Shown piece by piece: positions 24,889 through 33,348 of a stretch of DNA of 33,963 nucleotides. The stretch's first letter is position 1, and every line of letters starts with the position of its first letter. Below the pieces are notes generated by a model. That model saw only the letters and a program-made list of their open reading frames with translations, did not search any database and had not been told where the DNA came from. The DNA lies in NCBI GenBank assembly GCA_011191975.1, contig DUFA01000137.1:1-33963 (forward strand). The letters run 5' to 3'. A program made the position numbers and the translations under genes. This DNA is from Dehalococcoidia bacterium. GTDB lineage: Bacteria > Chloroflexota > Dehalococcoidia > Dehalococcoidales > UBA2162.

Positions 24889-26594
24889 TGACGATAGACC
24901 TGGTTTTACTTCATGCGCCGAGTGTCTACGACTTTCGGAAAAAGACCATTCTTTACGGTCCGGTAAGTGATCTTGTTCCACCATCACCGATTTTCGAGAT
25001 GTATCCTATCGGTCTTGCCAGCATTGCCGAGTACCTGGAAAAAGCTGGATACAGAGTAAGGATAGTTAACCTTGCAGTTCTCATGCTTCGGAACAGGAAT
25101 TTCGACGCTGAAAGGATGATAAAAAATCTGAAATCTCCGGTGTTCGGAATCGACCTACACTGGATGGTTCACAGCCACGGCTCCATCGAGATAGCCAGGC
25201 TGGTTAAGAAGCATCACCCGAACTCAAAGGTTGTATTCGGTGGCTTTTCTTCGACCTATTTTCACGAACAACTGATCGAGTACCCGGAGATAGATTTTGT
25301 AATCAGGGGCGATTCCACCGAAGAGCCTTTTCGGCAATTGATGAATTGTGTACTTAATGGTGGAGATCTTGGCACCATACCCAACCTGGTCTGGAAGGAT
25401 TCCGGTGGCACCGTTAGGATAAATCCTTTTACCAATGTACCTGATGACATCGAAAACGTGATGATCAACCATTATGGTGGTGTAATAAGATCGGTTATCA
25501 GATATCGCGACCTCATAGGCCACATTCCAGTCAGTGACTGGCTGCGTTATCCCATCACAGGAGTGATTAGCTGCCGCGGTTGTGTTAACAATTGTGTGAT
25601 ATGTGGTGGTTCGAATGCTGCTTTCCGATGCTATCATAATCGACAGAAACCTGTATTCAGGTCGCCGGAAGCTGTCGTACGTGATATCCGTCAGATAGCG
25701 CGTTTCAGCCGGGGGCCGATTTTCATCCTCGGCGACCTGTATCAAAAAGGGGAAGATTATGCCAATGAGATATTACGGCGTTTACAGGAAAAGCGAGTGA
25801 AGAACCAGTTGATGTTCGAGATCTTCTCACCGATGTCAAAAGCAGCTCTTCAACAGATGAGTCTTGCTGCTCCCGGATTCTGCCTTGAAATTTCACCGGA
25901 GTCGCACGATTACGAAATCAGGAAAAAGTCGGGAAGGAATTATACCGACGAAACTCTTGAAACAATGATAACCAATGCCCTGGAAGCAGGCTGCGGCAGG
26001 ATGGACGTGTTCTACATGGTTGGTATGCCAGGACAGGATATGAAGTCGGTGATGGATACGGTTGATTACTGCGATTACCTGATGAAAAAGTTCAAGGGAA
26101 CTGAACGTCTGGCGCTGTTCCTTTCTCCCCTGTCTCCTTTTCTCGACCCGGGAAGTCTTGGGTACGAGCAGTCTGAAAAGCATGGATACAAGATACTTTT
26201 CAGAAATGTTGAAGAGTACAGGCAAGGTCTGGAAATGCCAAGCTGGAAATACACGTTAAATTATGAAACGAAGTGGATGAATCGCGATGATATCGTGGAA
26301 AGCACTTATGAAGGTATTCTCAGGCTAGTACGCGTGAAGGCTAAATACGGTGTAATCCCGGATGATCTCGCAGACGTTGGGATCAGGCGTGTTGAAGAAG
26401 CTCGTGCCATGATGCACAGGATAGACGAAGTACTTGCCGGAGATAATGTTGAAGAGAAATTAGTCCGGATGAAGCCTGAGATCGACCGGATAAATGCATT
26501 CCCGAACAGTGAGAAAATTCACCTGGAACTGGCGATGGGAAAGGAAAAATTACGTTACCTGAATTCGGTGTGGGCACTTCTCACGGGAAAATAA
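24888..26594 (+). CDS. B12-binding domain / radical SAM protein
   Basis: The 568-residue protein begins with a cobalamin-binding-like alpha/beta domain (about 1-150: YPIGLASIAEYLEKAGYRVRIVNLAV, then KVVFGGFSSTYF). The radical SAM motif Cys232-x3-Cys236-x2-Cys239 lies in RGCVNNCVICGG. The barrel continues with GDLYQKG, EISPESHDYEIRKKSGR and FYMVGMPGQD. A C-terminal helical region follows (about 450-568). It resembles the family I know as B12-binding/radical SAM, Ta0216 type. Such enzymes methylate or rearrange unactivated carbons. An extra Cys229 precedes the motif. The one-base overlap with the UbiA-like gene suggests that both act on the same quinone or lipid, which is an inference. Confidence 0.88.
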   Translation: MTIDLVLLHAPSVYDFRKKTILYGPVSDLVPPSPIFEMYPIGLASIAEYLEKAGYRVRIVNLAVLMLRNRNFDAERMIKNLKSPVFGIDLHWMVHSHGSIEIARLVKKHHPNSKVVFGGFSSTYFHEQLIEYPEIDFVIRGDSTEEPFRQLMNCVLNGGDLGTIPNLVWKDSGGTVRINPFTNVPDDIENVMINHYGGVIRSVIRYRDLIGHIPVSDWLRYPITGVISCRGCVNNCVICGGSNAAFRCYHNRQKPVFRSPEAVVRDIRQIARFSRGPIFILGDLYQKGEDYANEILRRLQEKRVKNQLMFEIFSPMSKAALQQMSLAAPGFCLEISPESHDYEIRKKSGRNYTDETLETMITNALEAGCGRMDVFYMVGMPGQDMKSVMDTVDYCDYLMKKFKGTERLALFLSPLSPFLDPGSLGYEQSEKHGYKILFRNVEEYRQGLEMPSWKYTLNYETKWMNRDDIVESTYEGILRLVRVKAKYGVIPDDLADVGIRRVEEARAMMHRIDEVLAGDNVEEKLVRMKPEIDRINAFPNSEKIHLELAMGKEKLRYLNSVWALLTGK

Positions 26595-26612
26595 CAACAA
26601 AACAGCTTAGTA

Positions 26613-26927
26613 CTATTCGACGACCACTCCGGTACCGTAAGCCAGTATTTCTGAAGCATTCTGCATCACCATCGAGGTTGTGAACCTCAGGGCAATTACG
26701 GCATTCGCACCCTGTTCCGTGGCATCTTCCTCCATTCTCTGTAAAGCCTGTTCTCTGGATTCAGCCATCATCTTTGTGTATTCCGTAATCTCGCCGCCGA
26801 CAACACCCCTCAGTCCTGCCATGATATCCCTGCCGAGGTGCCTTGCTCTGATGGTGCTGCCTTTCACAAGGCCGATAGTTTTTACAACGGTCTTACCTTC
26901 TATTTTCTCGGAAGTTGTGATAATCAT
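26613..26927 (-). CDS. YbjQ-family protein
   Basis: This 104-residue protein matches the YbjQ family (DUF74) along its length: IITTSEKIEGKTV, GLVKGSTIRARHLGRDI, GLRGVVGGEITEYTKMM, REQALQRMEEDATEQGANAVI and a final TGVVVE. These are small homo-oligomeric cytoplasmic proteins of uncertain function, once proposed to bind heavy metals. The start overlaps the stop of the upstream membrane-protein gene by four bases (ATGA), so the two are a coupled pair. It converges with the B12/radical SAM gene. Confidence 0.92.
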   Translation of the reverse strand: MIITTSEKIEGKTVVKTIGLVKGSTIRARHLGRDIMAGLRGVVGGEITEYTKMMAESREQALQRMEEDATEQGANAVIALRFTTSMVMQNASEILAYGTGVVVE

Positions 26928-27136
26928 TTATCCACTCCTTTAAAATCTTCTGTTTTGGCCTGTTTTACCCTGTCCCTGATCACGATAAGAAGCAGCGATA
27001 CTCCGCCGATAGCCACAATGCTAACGAGGATACGGAAGATTAAAGGTATTTCGGAAGTAAAGAAGAATCCCTGAGCTATCCAGCCGATCAATGCTAGGAC
27101 AGCGAGGCCAATGATGATGAAGATAGTATTTACCAT
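26924..27136 (-). CDS. small two-helix membrane protein paired with YbjQ
   Basis: This 70-residue protein has two hydrophobic segments (about 3-20 and 30-49) and a charged tail (RDRVKQAKTEDF), so it is a small inner-membrane protein with its C-terminus probably in the cytoplasm. The frame is open to 27175, but AGGAGG stands eight bases before ATG 27136, which is chosen. Its stop overlaps the YbjQ-family start. Membrane partners often accompany YbjQ proteins, and it may anchor or assemble them. No family name is certain. Confidence 0.75.
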   Translation of the reverse strand: MVNTIFIIIGLAVLALIGWIAQGFFFTSEIPLIFRILVSIVAIGGVSLLLIVIRDRVKQAKTEDFKGVDK

Positions 27137-27193
27137 ACTAAATACCTCCTGATGAAGGGTATTCTCGGTAAACAAAATATGTTTACTAACAGC

Positions 27194-27281
27194 TGGCGGA
27201 GGGGGTGGGATTCGAACCCACGGTCCCTTGCGGGACAGCGGTTTTCAAGACCGCCTCCTTAGGCCTCTCGGACACCCCTCC
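27194..27281 (-). tRNA. tRNA-Ser (anticodon TGA)
   Basis: The complement gives GGAGGGG paired with CCCCTCC, an anticodon stem GCGGT/ACCGC with loop CTTGAAA (TGA), a long variable arm (TGTCCCGCAAGGGACC) typical of tRNA-Ser, the T stem GTGGG/CCCAC, discriminator G and encoded CCA (27196-27194). Confidence 0.97.
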
Positions 27282-27357
27282 CGGCAATAAATTCTACTCC
27301 AGAACTGTCTATGAACGCAAAGGCTAACGTACAAGATATTTTTGATACTAAATACTC

Positions 27358-27386
27358 TTGCCAAAGGCACCTGAGTGTGTAATACT
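27358..27386 (+). promoter_or_regulatory. possible promoter of the STT3-like gene
   Basis: TTGCCA (27358-27363), 17 bases, AATACT (27381-27386), with a leader of about 45 bases before the GTG start. The -10 match is moderate. Confidence 0.4.
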
Positions 27387-27438
27387 AAGGCAAGCTATTT
27401 TATTACTGAATTTTCATATTATATAGAGGAATATCTCT

Positions 27439-29865
27439 GTGAATAAACTCAAAATCCCGTCATCCCTACTGGCTGGTATTCTTGTTGCAGTCATAGCCAC
27501 AATAGCTTTTATAATCAGGACAGTTCTATCGTACAGCCAGATATTCAAAGGAGATTGGATAAAATACTCCAGTGCCGATGCTTATTACCAGATGCGACTG
27601 GTAGATAACCTGGCAATCAATTTCCCAAGTGCATCGAATTTTGATCCTTACCTTCTTTACCCCGGTGGAACTGATATTAGCGGGAGTCATCTTTACAATA
27701 ACCTGCTTGCCAGTATTAGTAGCCTTTTTGGATTGATTACGCCCAGCCAGCACGCCATTGATGTTGTCGGCGTGTTCACTCCACCGGTAATGGCAGCTTT
27801 GACCGTTATAATCGTCTATTTCATTGGCAGGGAATTATTCGGGAAATGGGGTGGAGTATTTTCGTCTGCCCTGCTGGCTATACTACCTAGTGAATTTCTT
27901 TCTCGGACCAAACTTGGTTTTTCAGACTATCATTGCTTTGAAGTATTTCTTACCTCACTTCTTATTCTCTTCGTAATTCTAGCTCTGAAAAATGCCAGCA
28001 AGAATGACCTGCGGTTTGATCATTTCAGGAAACTTGATTGGACTGCAATACGGAAACCGTTAATCTATAGTTTGCTTGCCGGTATCACGCTGGGGATGTT
28101 TGGTCTGACCTGGTCGGGCGCTCCAATGTTTACATTTATATTATTCGTTTTCTTGTTTATCCAGTTTATTATCGACCATTTAAAAAACAGGCCTACCGAC
28201 TATCTCTCAATTGTCGGGACGATGACTTTTATTGTCGGGTTTTTAGTCGTTCTTCCCGGCACTGTAGCTACGATAGTACCTGCATCTTCACTGATTGGTG
28301 CGACAGGCTGTATCGCGATGGGGATATTATCCTGGTTTATGGTGAGGAAAAGCTGGAAATCCGCATACTATCCTGTGACGGCGATTGTCATGGGAATAGC
28401 AGGATTCGGATTATTCTACTTAGTGTCTCCCAATATCGTTCAATCGATGCTCGCAAGGTTTTCTATATTCAGGCCGGTTGGAGCCCAACTAACTACTATC
28501 GAAATGCAGCCGCTTATTAGTAATGCGTATGGAAATGTTTTAGCGATTGTCTGGAACAACTATAATACTACCTTTTTCATAGCTATTATTTCGATGTTAA
28601 TACTCCTGTACTACTGGTTAAAGCATGGTAATTTTGATAAGACTCTTTTATTAGTATGGAGTATTATTATTTTAATATCGAATCTTGGCCAACGTCGGTT
28701 TGGTTACTATTACAGCGTTAATATCGCCTTGCTTACAGGCTATATCACATGGCTGGTAATCGATTATGCTAGAGCGCATGTTTTCACCGAGAAAGTAAAA
28801 CAGGCGATAGAGAGGGCGAGAGATGTGAAGCGGAAAGCTGTCCGCAAGCAGCAGGGTAATCCGTTGATAGCCCCTTATTCTGTGATGACTATGGTTATAA
28901 TAGTTGTATTTTTTACAGGTTATTTCTGGAGTATAGAACCGGCAATAGACGCATCCAAACGGGTACCTTACGCTCCCTCAGATGCCTGGTGCAGTGTACT
29001 CGACTGGATGAGGGAGAATACTCCTGAGCCTTTCGGCAATATCAACGAATATTATAGCCTAGTACAATCCGACCAATACATATCATATTCATCCATTCTG
29101 AGCAGTTATCCGGATACTACGAATACGATAGATTATTATAAAGAACTGGATGTATATTACCCTTACCCGGACACTGCGTACGGTGTACTTTCATGGTGGG
29201 ATTATGGTTATTGGATAACCAGGATGGCTCATCGTTTACCAACTGCCAATCCATCACAAGATCCTCGTGCCATTAGAGACATGGCTGCATTCTTTACGGC
29301 GCAGGATGAAGAAACCGCTGACAAAGTAATAGAAAAAGTTGATGGAAAATATATAATCATTGATTACGAAACAGCTTATGTAAATCCCAATAATGCCAGT
29401 GGTAAGTTCTGGGCTGTTATAACCTGGGGAGGAATGCAGGTGACGGATTTCTTCGACATGTACCTGGTAACTCACCCTGAGGATCAAACAAAGTTGATCC
29501 AGAGACCCTTATACTACCCCGAATATTTCCGTTCTATGGCAGTACGATTGTATAATTTCGACTGCCAGGCTGTGGATGCGGTAACGATCTGGGTTATTGG
29601 TTATGAGGAACGTAAAGACGAAGCAGGAAATGTTTTCAAGTTGGTTACTGAAGCCAAGCAATATAGTTCGTACGAAGAAGCAAAGCAATACATATCTTCG
29701 AAAGAAACCGGTAATTATCGGATCGTAAGTAATGATCCGATGGTTTCCTGTGTACACCTAGATGCACTGGATAACTATGAGTTAGTACATGCTTCGGATC
29801 AGGGTCTGCAATTCACATCAGGTAATCTTACCCCGCAGGTAAAAGTCTTTCAGTACACAAAATAA
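27439..29865 (+). CDS. STT3/AglB/PglB-like oligosaccharyltransferase
   Basis: This 808-residue protein has about 11-13 membrane helices in the first 490 residues, followed by a soluble external domain. The motifs of the STT3 family are all present. The first acidic motif is SSADAYYQMR (Asp47) and the second is GFSDYHCFE (Asp163, His165, Glu168). The external-loop-5 TTIE ends at Glu355. The acceptor-Asn recognition WWDYG is at 586-590. It would transfer a lipid-linked glycan to Asn in Asn-x-Ser/Thr sequons on the outer face of the membrane. The length and the TTIE form resemble archaeal AglB more than Campylobacter PglB (about 713 residues). No glycan-building genes lie nearby. GTG 27439 is used, with GAGGA upstream. 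It stands alone as a transcription unit. Confidence 0.92.
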   Translation: MNKLKIPSSLLAGILVAVIATIAFIIRTVLSYSQIFKGDWIKYSSADAYYQMRLVDNLAINFPSASNFDPYLLYPGGTDISGSHLYNNLLASISSLFGLITPSQHAIDVVGVFTPPVMAALTVIIVYFIGRELFGKWGGVFSSALLAILPSEFLSRTKLGFSDYHCFEVFLTSLLILFVILALKNASKNDLRFDHFRKLDWTAIRKPLIYSLLAGITLGMFGLTWSGAPMFTFILFVFLFIQFIIDHLKNRPTDYLSIVGTMTFIVGFLVVLPGTVATIVPASSLIGATGCIAMGILSWFMVRKSWKSAYYPVTAIVMGIAGFGLFYLVSPNIVQSMLARFSIFRPVGAQLTTIEMQPLISNAYGNVLAIVWNNYNTTFFIAIISMLILLYYWLKHGNFDKTLLLVWSIIILISNLGQRRFGYYYSVNIALLTGYITWLVIDYARAHVFTEKVKQAIERARDVKRKAVRKQQGNPLIAPYSVMTMVIIVVFFTGYFWSIEPAIDASKRVPYAPSDAWCSVLDWMRENTPEPFGNINEYYSLVQSDQYISYSSILSSYPDTTNTIDYYKELDVYYPYPDTAYGVLSWWDYGYWITRMAHRLPTANPSQDPRAIRDMAAFFTAQDEETADKVIEKVDGKYIIIDYETAYVNPNNASGKFWAVITWGGMQVTDFFDMYLVTHPEDQTKLIQRPLYYPEYFRSMAVRLYNFDCQAVDAVTIWVIGYEERKDEAGNVFKLVTEAKQYSSYEEAKQYISSKETGNYRIVSNDPMVSCVHLDALDNYELVHASDQGLQFTSGNLTPQVKVFQYTK

Positions 29866-29922
29866 GCCTTTTATATAGCAAATACTTTTTTCAATACCCC
29901 CCTACTGGGTGTTTCATATACC

Positions 29923-30021
29923 TCAGATCGGGGAGATACCGGCTCCGGCTATGGCAATATAGGCGACTATTACCACAAAGAATAGTATCATTCCGGTGAT
30001 TACTACATATTCCTTCTTCAT
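29923..30021 (-). CDS. possible 32-residue single-helix membrane protein
   Basis: ATG 30021 opens a short frame with a basic start (MKKEYVV), one hydrophobic helix of about 20 residues and a Gly-rich end (AGAGISPI). Base use is protein-like, but the ribosome site is weak and there is no conservation evidence. It lies in the gap between the STT3-like gene and serS. Confidence 0.4.
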   Translation of the reverse strand: MKKEYVVITGMILFFVVIVAYIAIAGAGISPI

Positions 30022-30103
30022 ATACTTAATTTTATGACCAATGAAAAAGAGAGTATGTGACGTTCATCTCAATCATTGATAGTATGAAAAACCTTCTGGC
30101 AGC

Positions 30104-31351
30104 TTATCTGATGATATCCGTTTTCATGAAGTCCTGGAGAATATCTGGAACGCGTATCGTTCCGTCGGCCTGCTGGTAATTCTCCATTATACTTATCATC
30201 ACCCTAGGCAGTGCCAGTCCTGATCCGTTCAGAGTATGAACGAAGCGAGGTTTAGAATCCGGAGTAGGACGGTACCGGATATTTGCCCGTCGTGCCTGGA
30301 AATCGGTACAGTTGGAACATGAGCTGACTTCAAGCCATTCTTCGCAACCCGGTGCCCACATTTCCAGGTCGTAAGATTTTGCCGAACCGAAGCCGATATC
30401 GCCGGTACATAGTTCGATTATTCTATACGGCAGGTCCAGTGCCTGGCAGACATCTTCGGCGTCTTTTACCATTTTCTCCAGTTCTTGGTAGGAGGTTTCG
30501 GGCTCCGTAAACTTGTACATTTCCACCTTATCGAACTGGTGACCGCGTTTTATACCACGGGTATCACGCCCGGCTGACATTTTTTCTCTCCGGAAACAGG
30601 CAGTATAGGCAACGTAGTATATCGGAAGTGTTCCCGGTTGGAGTATCTCATCGCTATGCAAGTTCGTTACCGGAACCTCGGCAGTGGGAACGAACCATAG
30701 GTCATCTTCTTCGTCATGATAGAGGTTTTCCTCGAACTTAGGCAGCTGACCGGACCCGATCATAATCTCACGCTTGACCATCCATGGTGGATATATCTCA
30801 TAATATCCATGCTTCGAGGTGTGGAGATCGAGCATAAAAGCAATTATTGCTCTTTGAAGGCGTGCTCCAAGACCTTTAAGAACGTAGAATCGACTTCCGG
30901 ACAGCTTGACTCCTCTGTCGAAATCGATGATTCCCAGTTTCTCACCCAGTTCCCAGTGCGGTAAAGGTTGGAAATCGAGTTTTCTAGGTTCACCCCAGGA
31001 TCGTACAAACGTATTATCTTCCTCTCCTTTGCCTACGGGAGTGGACTCATGAGGAATATTCGGGATCTGCAGAAGCAGTTCTTCCAGCCGTTCATCAAGG
31101 TTTCTCACCTCTTCTTCAAGGTTGTTGATCATGTTACGCAGGTTGCGGCCTTCTTCTATCGATGCTTCATCCTGTTTTCTTTCACGGGCAGCCTCTTTCC
31201 GTTTACGCCTGTGTTCTTCAAGCTCGGAGACTTTACTGCGCCTTTCTGTATCAAGCTTGATTATCTCATCTAGGGGTGAGGAATCCTGCCGGGAACTCAC
31301 AGCTTGTTTCACCGATTCCAGATTTTCTCGGATATATTTCAGATCCAGCAT
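30104..31351 (-). CDS. serS: seryl-tRNA synthetase
   Basis: SerS charges tRNA-Ser with serine and is also the enzyme that loads serine on tRNA-Sec. The 415-residue protein has the N-terminal coiled-coil arm (about 28-105, rich in Glu, Arg and Lys), which grips the tRNA variable arm. The class II core follows, with the motif 2 region FRREKMSAGRDTRGIKRGHQF, the AKSYDLEMWAPG strand, EVSSCSNCTDFQARR, and motif 3 GSGLALPRVMISIMENY. All parts and the length are normal. Its start lies four bases after the lysS stop, and its ribosome site (AGGGG) is inside the lysS end, so the two are co-transcribed. Confidence 0.97.
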   Translation of the reverse strand: MLDLKYIRENLESVKQAVSSRQDSSPLDEIIKLDTERRSKVSELEEHRRKRKEAARERKQDEASIEEGRNLRNMINNLEEEVRNLDERLEELLLQIPNIPHESTPVGKGEEDNTFVRSWGEPRKLDFQPLPHWELGEKLGIIDFDRGVKLSGSRFYVLKGLGARLQRAIIAFMLDLHTSKHGYYEIYPPWMVKREIMIGSGQLPKFEENLYHDEEDDLWFVPTAEVPVTNLHSDEILQPGTLPIYYVAYTACFRREKMSAGRDTRGIKRGHQFDKVEMYKFTEPETSYQELEKMVKDAEDVCQALDLPYRIIELCTGDIGFGSAKSYDLEMWAPGCEEWLEVSSCSNCTDFQARRANIRYRPTPDSKPRFVHTLNGSGLALPRVMISIMENYQQADGTIRVPDILQDFMKTDIIR

Positions 31352-31355
31352 TTCT

Positions 31356-32837
31356 TTACCCCTTTTCTCTTAACTGAGGGAATAGTATTACTTCGCGAAT
31401 CGATTGTTTATCGGTTAACAGCATAACAAGGCGGTCTATTCCGATACCAAGTCCACCGGTAGGAGGCATTCCGTACTCAAGCGCGGTCAGGTAGTCTTCG
31501 TCTATTGTCCACCGTTCTTCGTCGGATTCCTGTCGTTCTCTTAACTGCTCTTCGAATCTTTCTCTCTGTAACAACGGATCATTTAACTCACTGTAAGCAT
31601 TATCCACTTCAAGACCGGCAATTATCGACTGGAATCTCTCTACGACACGTTCTTCACCCGGCTTATTCTTTGCCAGTGGCGACATCGAAACAGGGTAATC
31701 GTACACGATAGTTGGTTGTATCAGTTTCGGTCGTACGCAGGTTTTGAGAAGCTCATCGACAAGTTTTGCCCAGTTTTTATTCGGATCGGCTTCTATCCCC
31801 TGTGAACGCATCTTTTCCATCAAACCGGCTGCGGTAGGATATTTCACGAAGTCGATACCGCTGTATTCTTTCACGGCATCGCGAAGGGTTATCCGTCTCC
31901 ATGGTGGCTTTAGATCGATAGTATCTCCGGCATACTCGACAGTGTCAGTTCCCAGTACCTTATGACTTACCTCCCAGATTAATTCTTCCTGCATTTTCAT
32001 TACGTCGTTATAGTCGGCGTAGGCTTCATATGTTTCCAAAAGGGTATATTGAGGGTGATGTGTTGTGGAGATTCCTTCGTTTCTGAAAACGTATCCAATC
32101 TCATATACTTTATCAAAACCGCCGACAATCAATCGTTTCAGATGTAATTCCAACGCAATGCGTAAATAATATTCGCGATCGAGTGCATTATGGTATGTGA
32201 TAAATGGCGCGGCTAAGGCGCCTCCTGCTGAAGGATGAAGAACGGGAGTTTCGACCTCTAGGAAATCTCTGCTATCTAGGAATTGTCTAATAGCAGAAAT
32301 AATCCTGCTGCGTATTTTGAACATCTCTTTCACTTCGGTGTTTGCGATAAGGTCGACATAGCGCTGGCGGTAACGTGTTTCAACATCCACTAGACCATGC
32401 CATTTATCCGGCAGTGGCAGAAGTGATTTGGATAACAGTGTGAAATTTTCTACTCTTACCGTAGGTTCTCCGGTTCTTGTCCTGAGAATATTTCCCTCAA
32501 CGCCGATAAAGTCACCGATATCCAGGTCCTTAAATACCTTGAGTTTCTGTTCCTCCAGCTGGTTGGTGTTCATGAACAATAACTGTATCTTGCCGGTTAC
32601 GTCCCGGATATCCATGAAAGAACTCTTGCCCATCGACCTGTTAGCCATGATACGTCCGGCAACCGACACCTTTGCTTCTTTTGTCTCGCTTTGTTCTATA
32701 GCTTCAAGTAACTCTACTGCCTGTACCGCTGTATGAGTTCGCGGATATCTTTTCGGATATGGGTCGATACCGGACTCGCGCAGGCTTTGTACTTTATCGA
32801 TTCTTTGCTGTGTTATACGGTCAAGTCTTGATGTCAT
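31356..32837 (-). CDS. lysS: lysyl-tRNA synthetase, class II
   Basis: The 493-residue enzyme charges tRNA-Lys. It has an N-terminal OB-fold anticodon domain (about 55-150, with VAGRIMANRSMGKSSFMDIRD). The class II catalytic core follows: motif 1 around FLEVETPVLHPSAGGALAAPF, motif 2 with FRNEGISTTHHPQYTLLE, and motif 3 GLGIGIDRLVMLLTD close to the C-terminus. Length and motifs are normal; HHPQYT replaces the more usual HNPEFT in motif 2 without touching the ATP-binding residues. It is the first of a lysS-serS pair and follows the small membrane-protein gene by 11 bases, so all three may share a transcript. Confidence 0.97.
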   Translation of the reverse strand: MTSRLDRITQQRIDKVQSLRESGIDPYPKRYPRTHTAVQAVELLEAIEQSETKEAKVSVAGRIMANRSMGKSSFMDIRDVTGKIQLLFMNTNQLEEQKLKVFKDLDIGDFIGVEGNILRTRTGEPTVRVENFTLLSKSLLPLPDKWHGLVDVETRYRQRYVDLIANTEVKEMFKIRSRIISAIRQFLDSRDFLEVETPVLHPSAGGALAAPFITYHNALDREYYLRIALELHLKRLIVGGFDKVYEIGYVFRNEGISTTHHPQYTLLETYEAYADYNDVMKMQEELIWEVSHKVLGTDTVEYAGDTIDLKPPWRRITLRDAVKEYSGIDFVKYPTAAGLMEKMRSQGIEADPNKNWAKLVDELLKTCVRPKLIQPTIVYDYPVSMSPLAKNKPGEERVVERFQSIIAGLEVDNAYSELNDPLLQRERFEEQLRERQESDEERWTIDEDYLTALEYGMPPTGGLGIGIDRLVMLLTDKQSIREVILFPQLREKG

Positions 32838-32848
32838 TTTAGTCCTGT

Positions 32849-33085
32849 TTATTCTATTTCTTCTGTTTCTGCCGGCTGTTTTCTAGCTTTTACTCTTTCG
32901 ATAATTTCAAAAATAATACCGACAATCAGTCCTGCTCCGCCTACAATGGCAATTCCCTGGAAATACCACGTGTTCGCGTACTGGGGTACGTAATCGGCAA
33001 CCAGCCTGTATAAAGCTATACTCGCCAGGATAAATCCCAGTCCAAAACCAATAAGCGCTCCATTCATTAAAGCGGTATTTCTCAT
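32849..33085 (-). CDS. small two-helix membrane protein
   Basis: This protein of about 78 residues has two hydrophobic segments (about 7-28 and 40-62) and a charged cytoplasmic-type tail (ERVKARKQPAETEEIE). Gly-rich GALIGFGLGF in the first helix suggests close helix packing. GAGGAGG stands seven bases before ATG 33085; the GTG directly upstream would be too close to it. No family recognised. Its position before lysS suggests co-transcription, not shared function. Confidence 0.7.
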   Translation of the reverse strand: MRNTALMNGALIGFGLGFILASIALYRLVADYVPQYANTWYFQGIAIVGGAGLIVGIIFEIIERVKARKQPAETEEIE

Positions 33086-33088
33086 CAC

Positions 33089-33348
33089 TTTTCCTCCTCG
33101 GCTGATATAGATATCTTATGGTAGGCTACTTTTTGTGGGTAGTCAAGATTCGGGTGACTTAAGTAGAGTGTTGTTGGCCCGTGTGATTCAAATGGATAGT
33201 GGCTATAGTCTGTATGATCAACCATGAGCACTGTATTATTGCTACAGGATTACCGCTTAGATCATGAAATTTACCGCGTTAAATACACTAAGACCTTCTC
33301 TGTAACTTTCCGGCGTTCTCAAGAAGGTTAGGTATAGTAAGGGATTGC
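33089..33348. other. intergenic stretch between recO and the membrane-protein gene
   Basis: No gene is seen. ACCTTCT (33293-33299) and AGAAGGT (33322-33328) can pair around a 22-base loop just after the recO stop. This may mark the end of that transcript, but no T-run follows. Confidence 0.35.

Noticed and set aside
29890-29925. Possible terminator hairpin after the STT3-like gene
   Set aside because: Only a five-pair stem (ACCC/GGGT) with a poor T-run could be formed.
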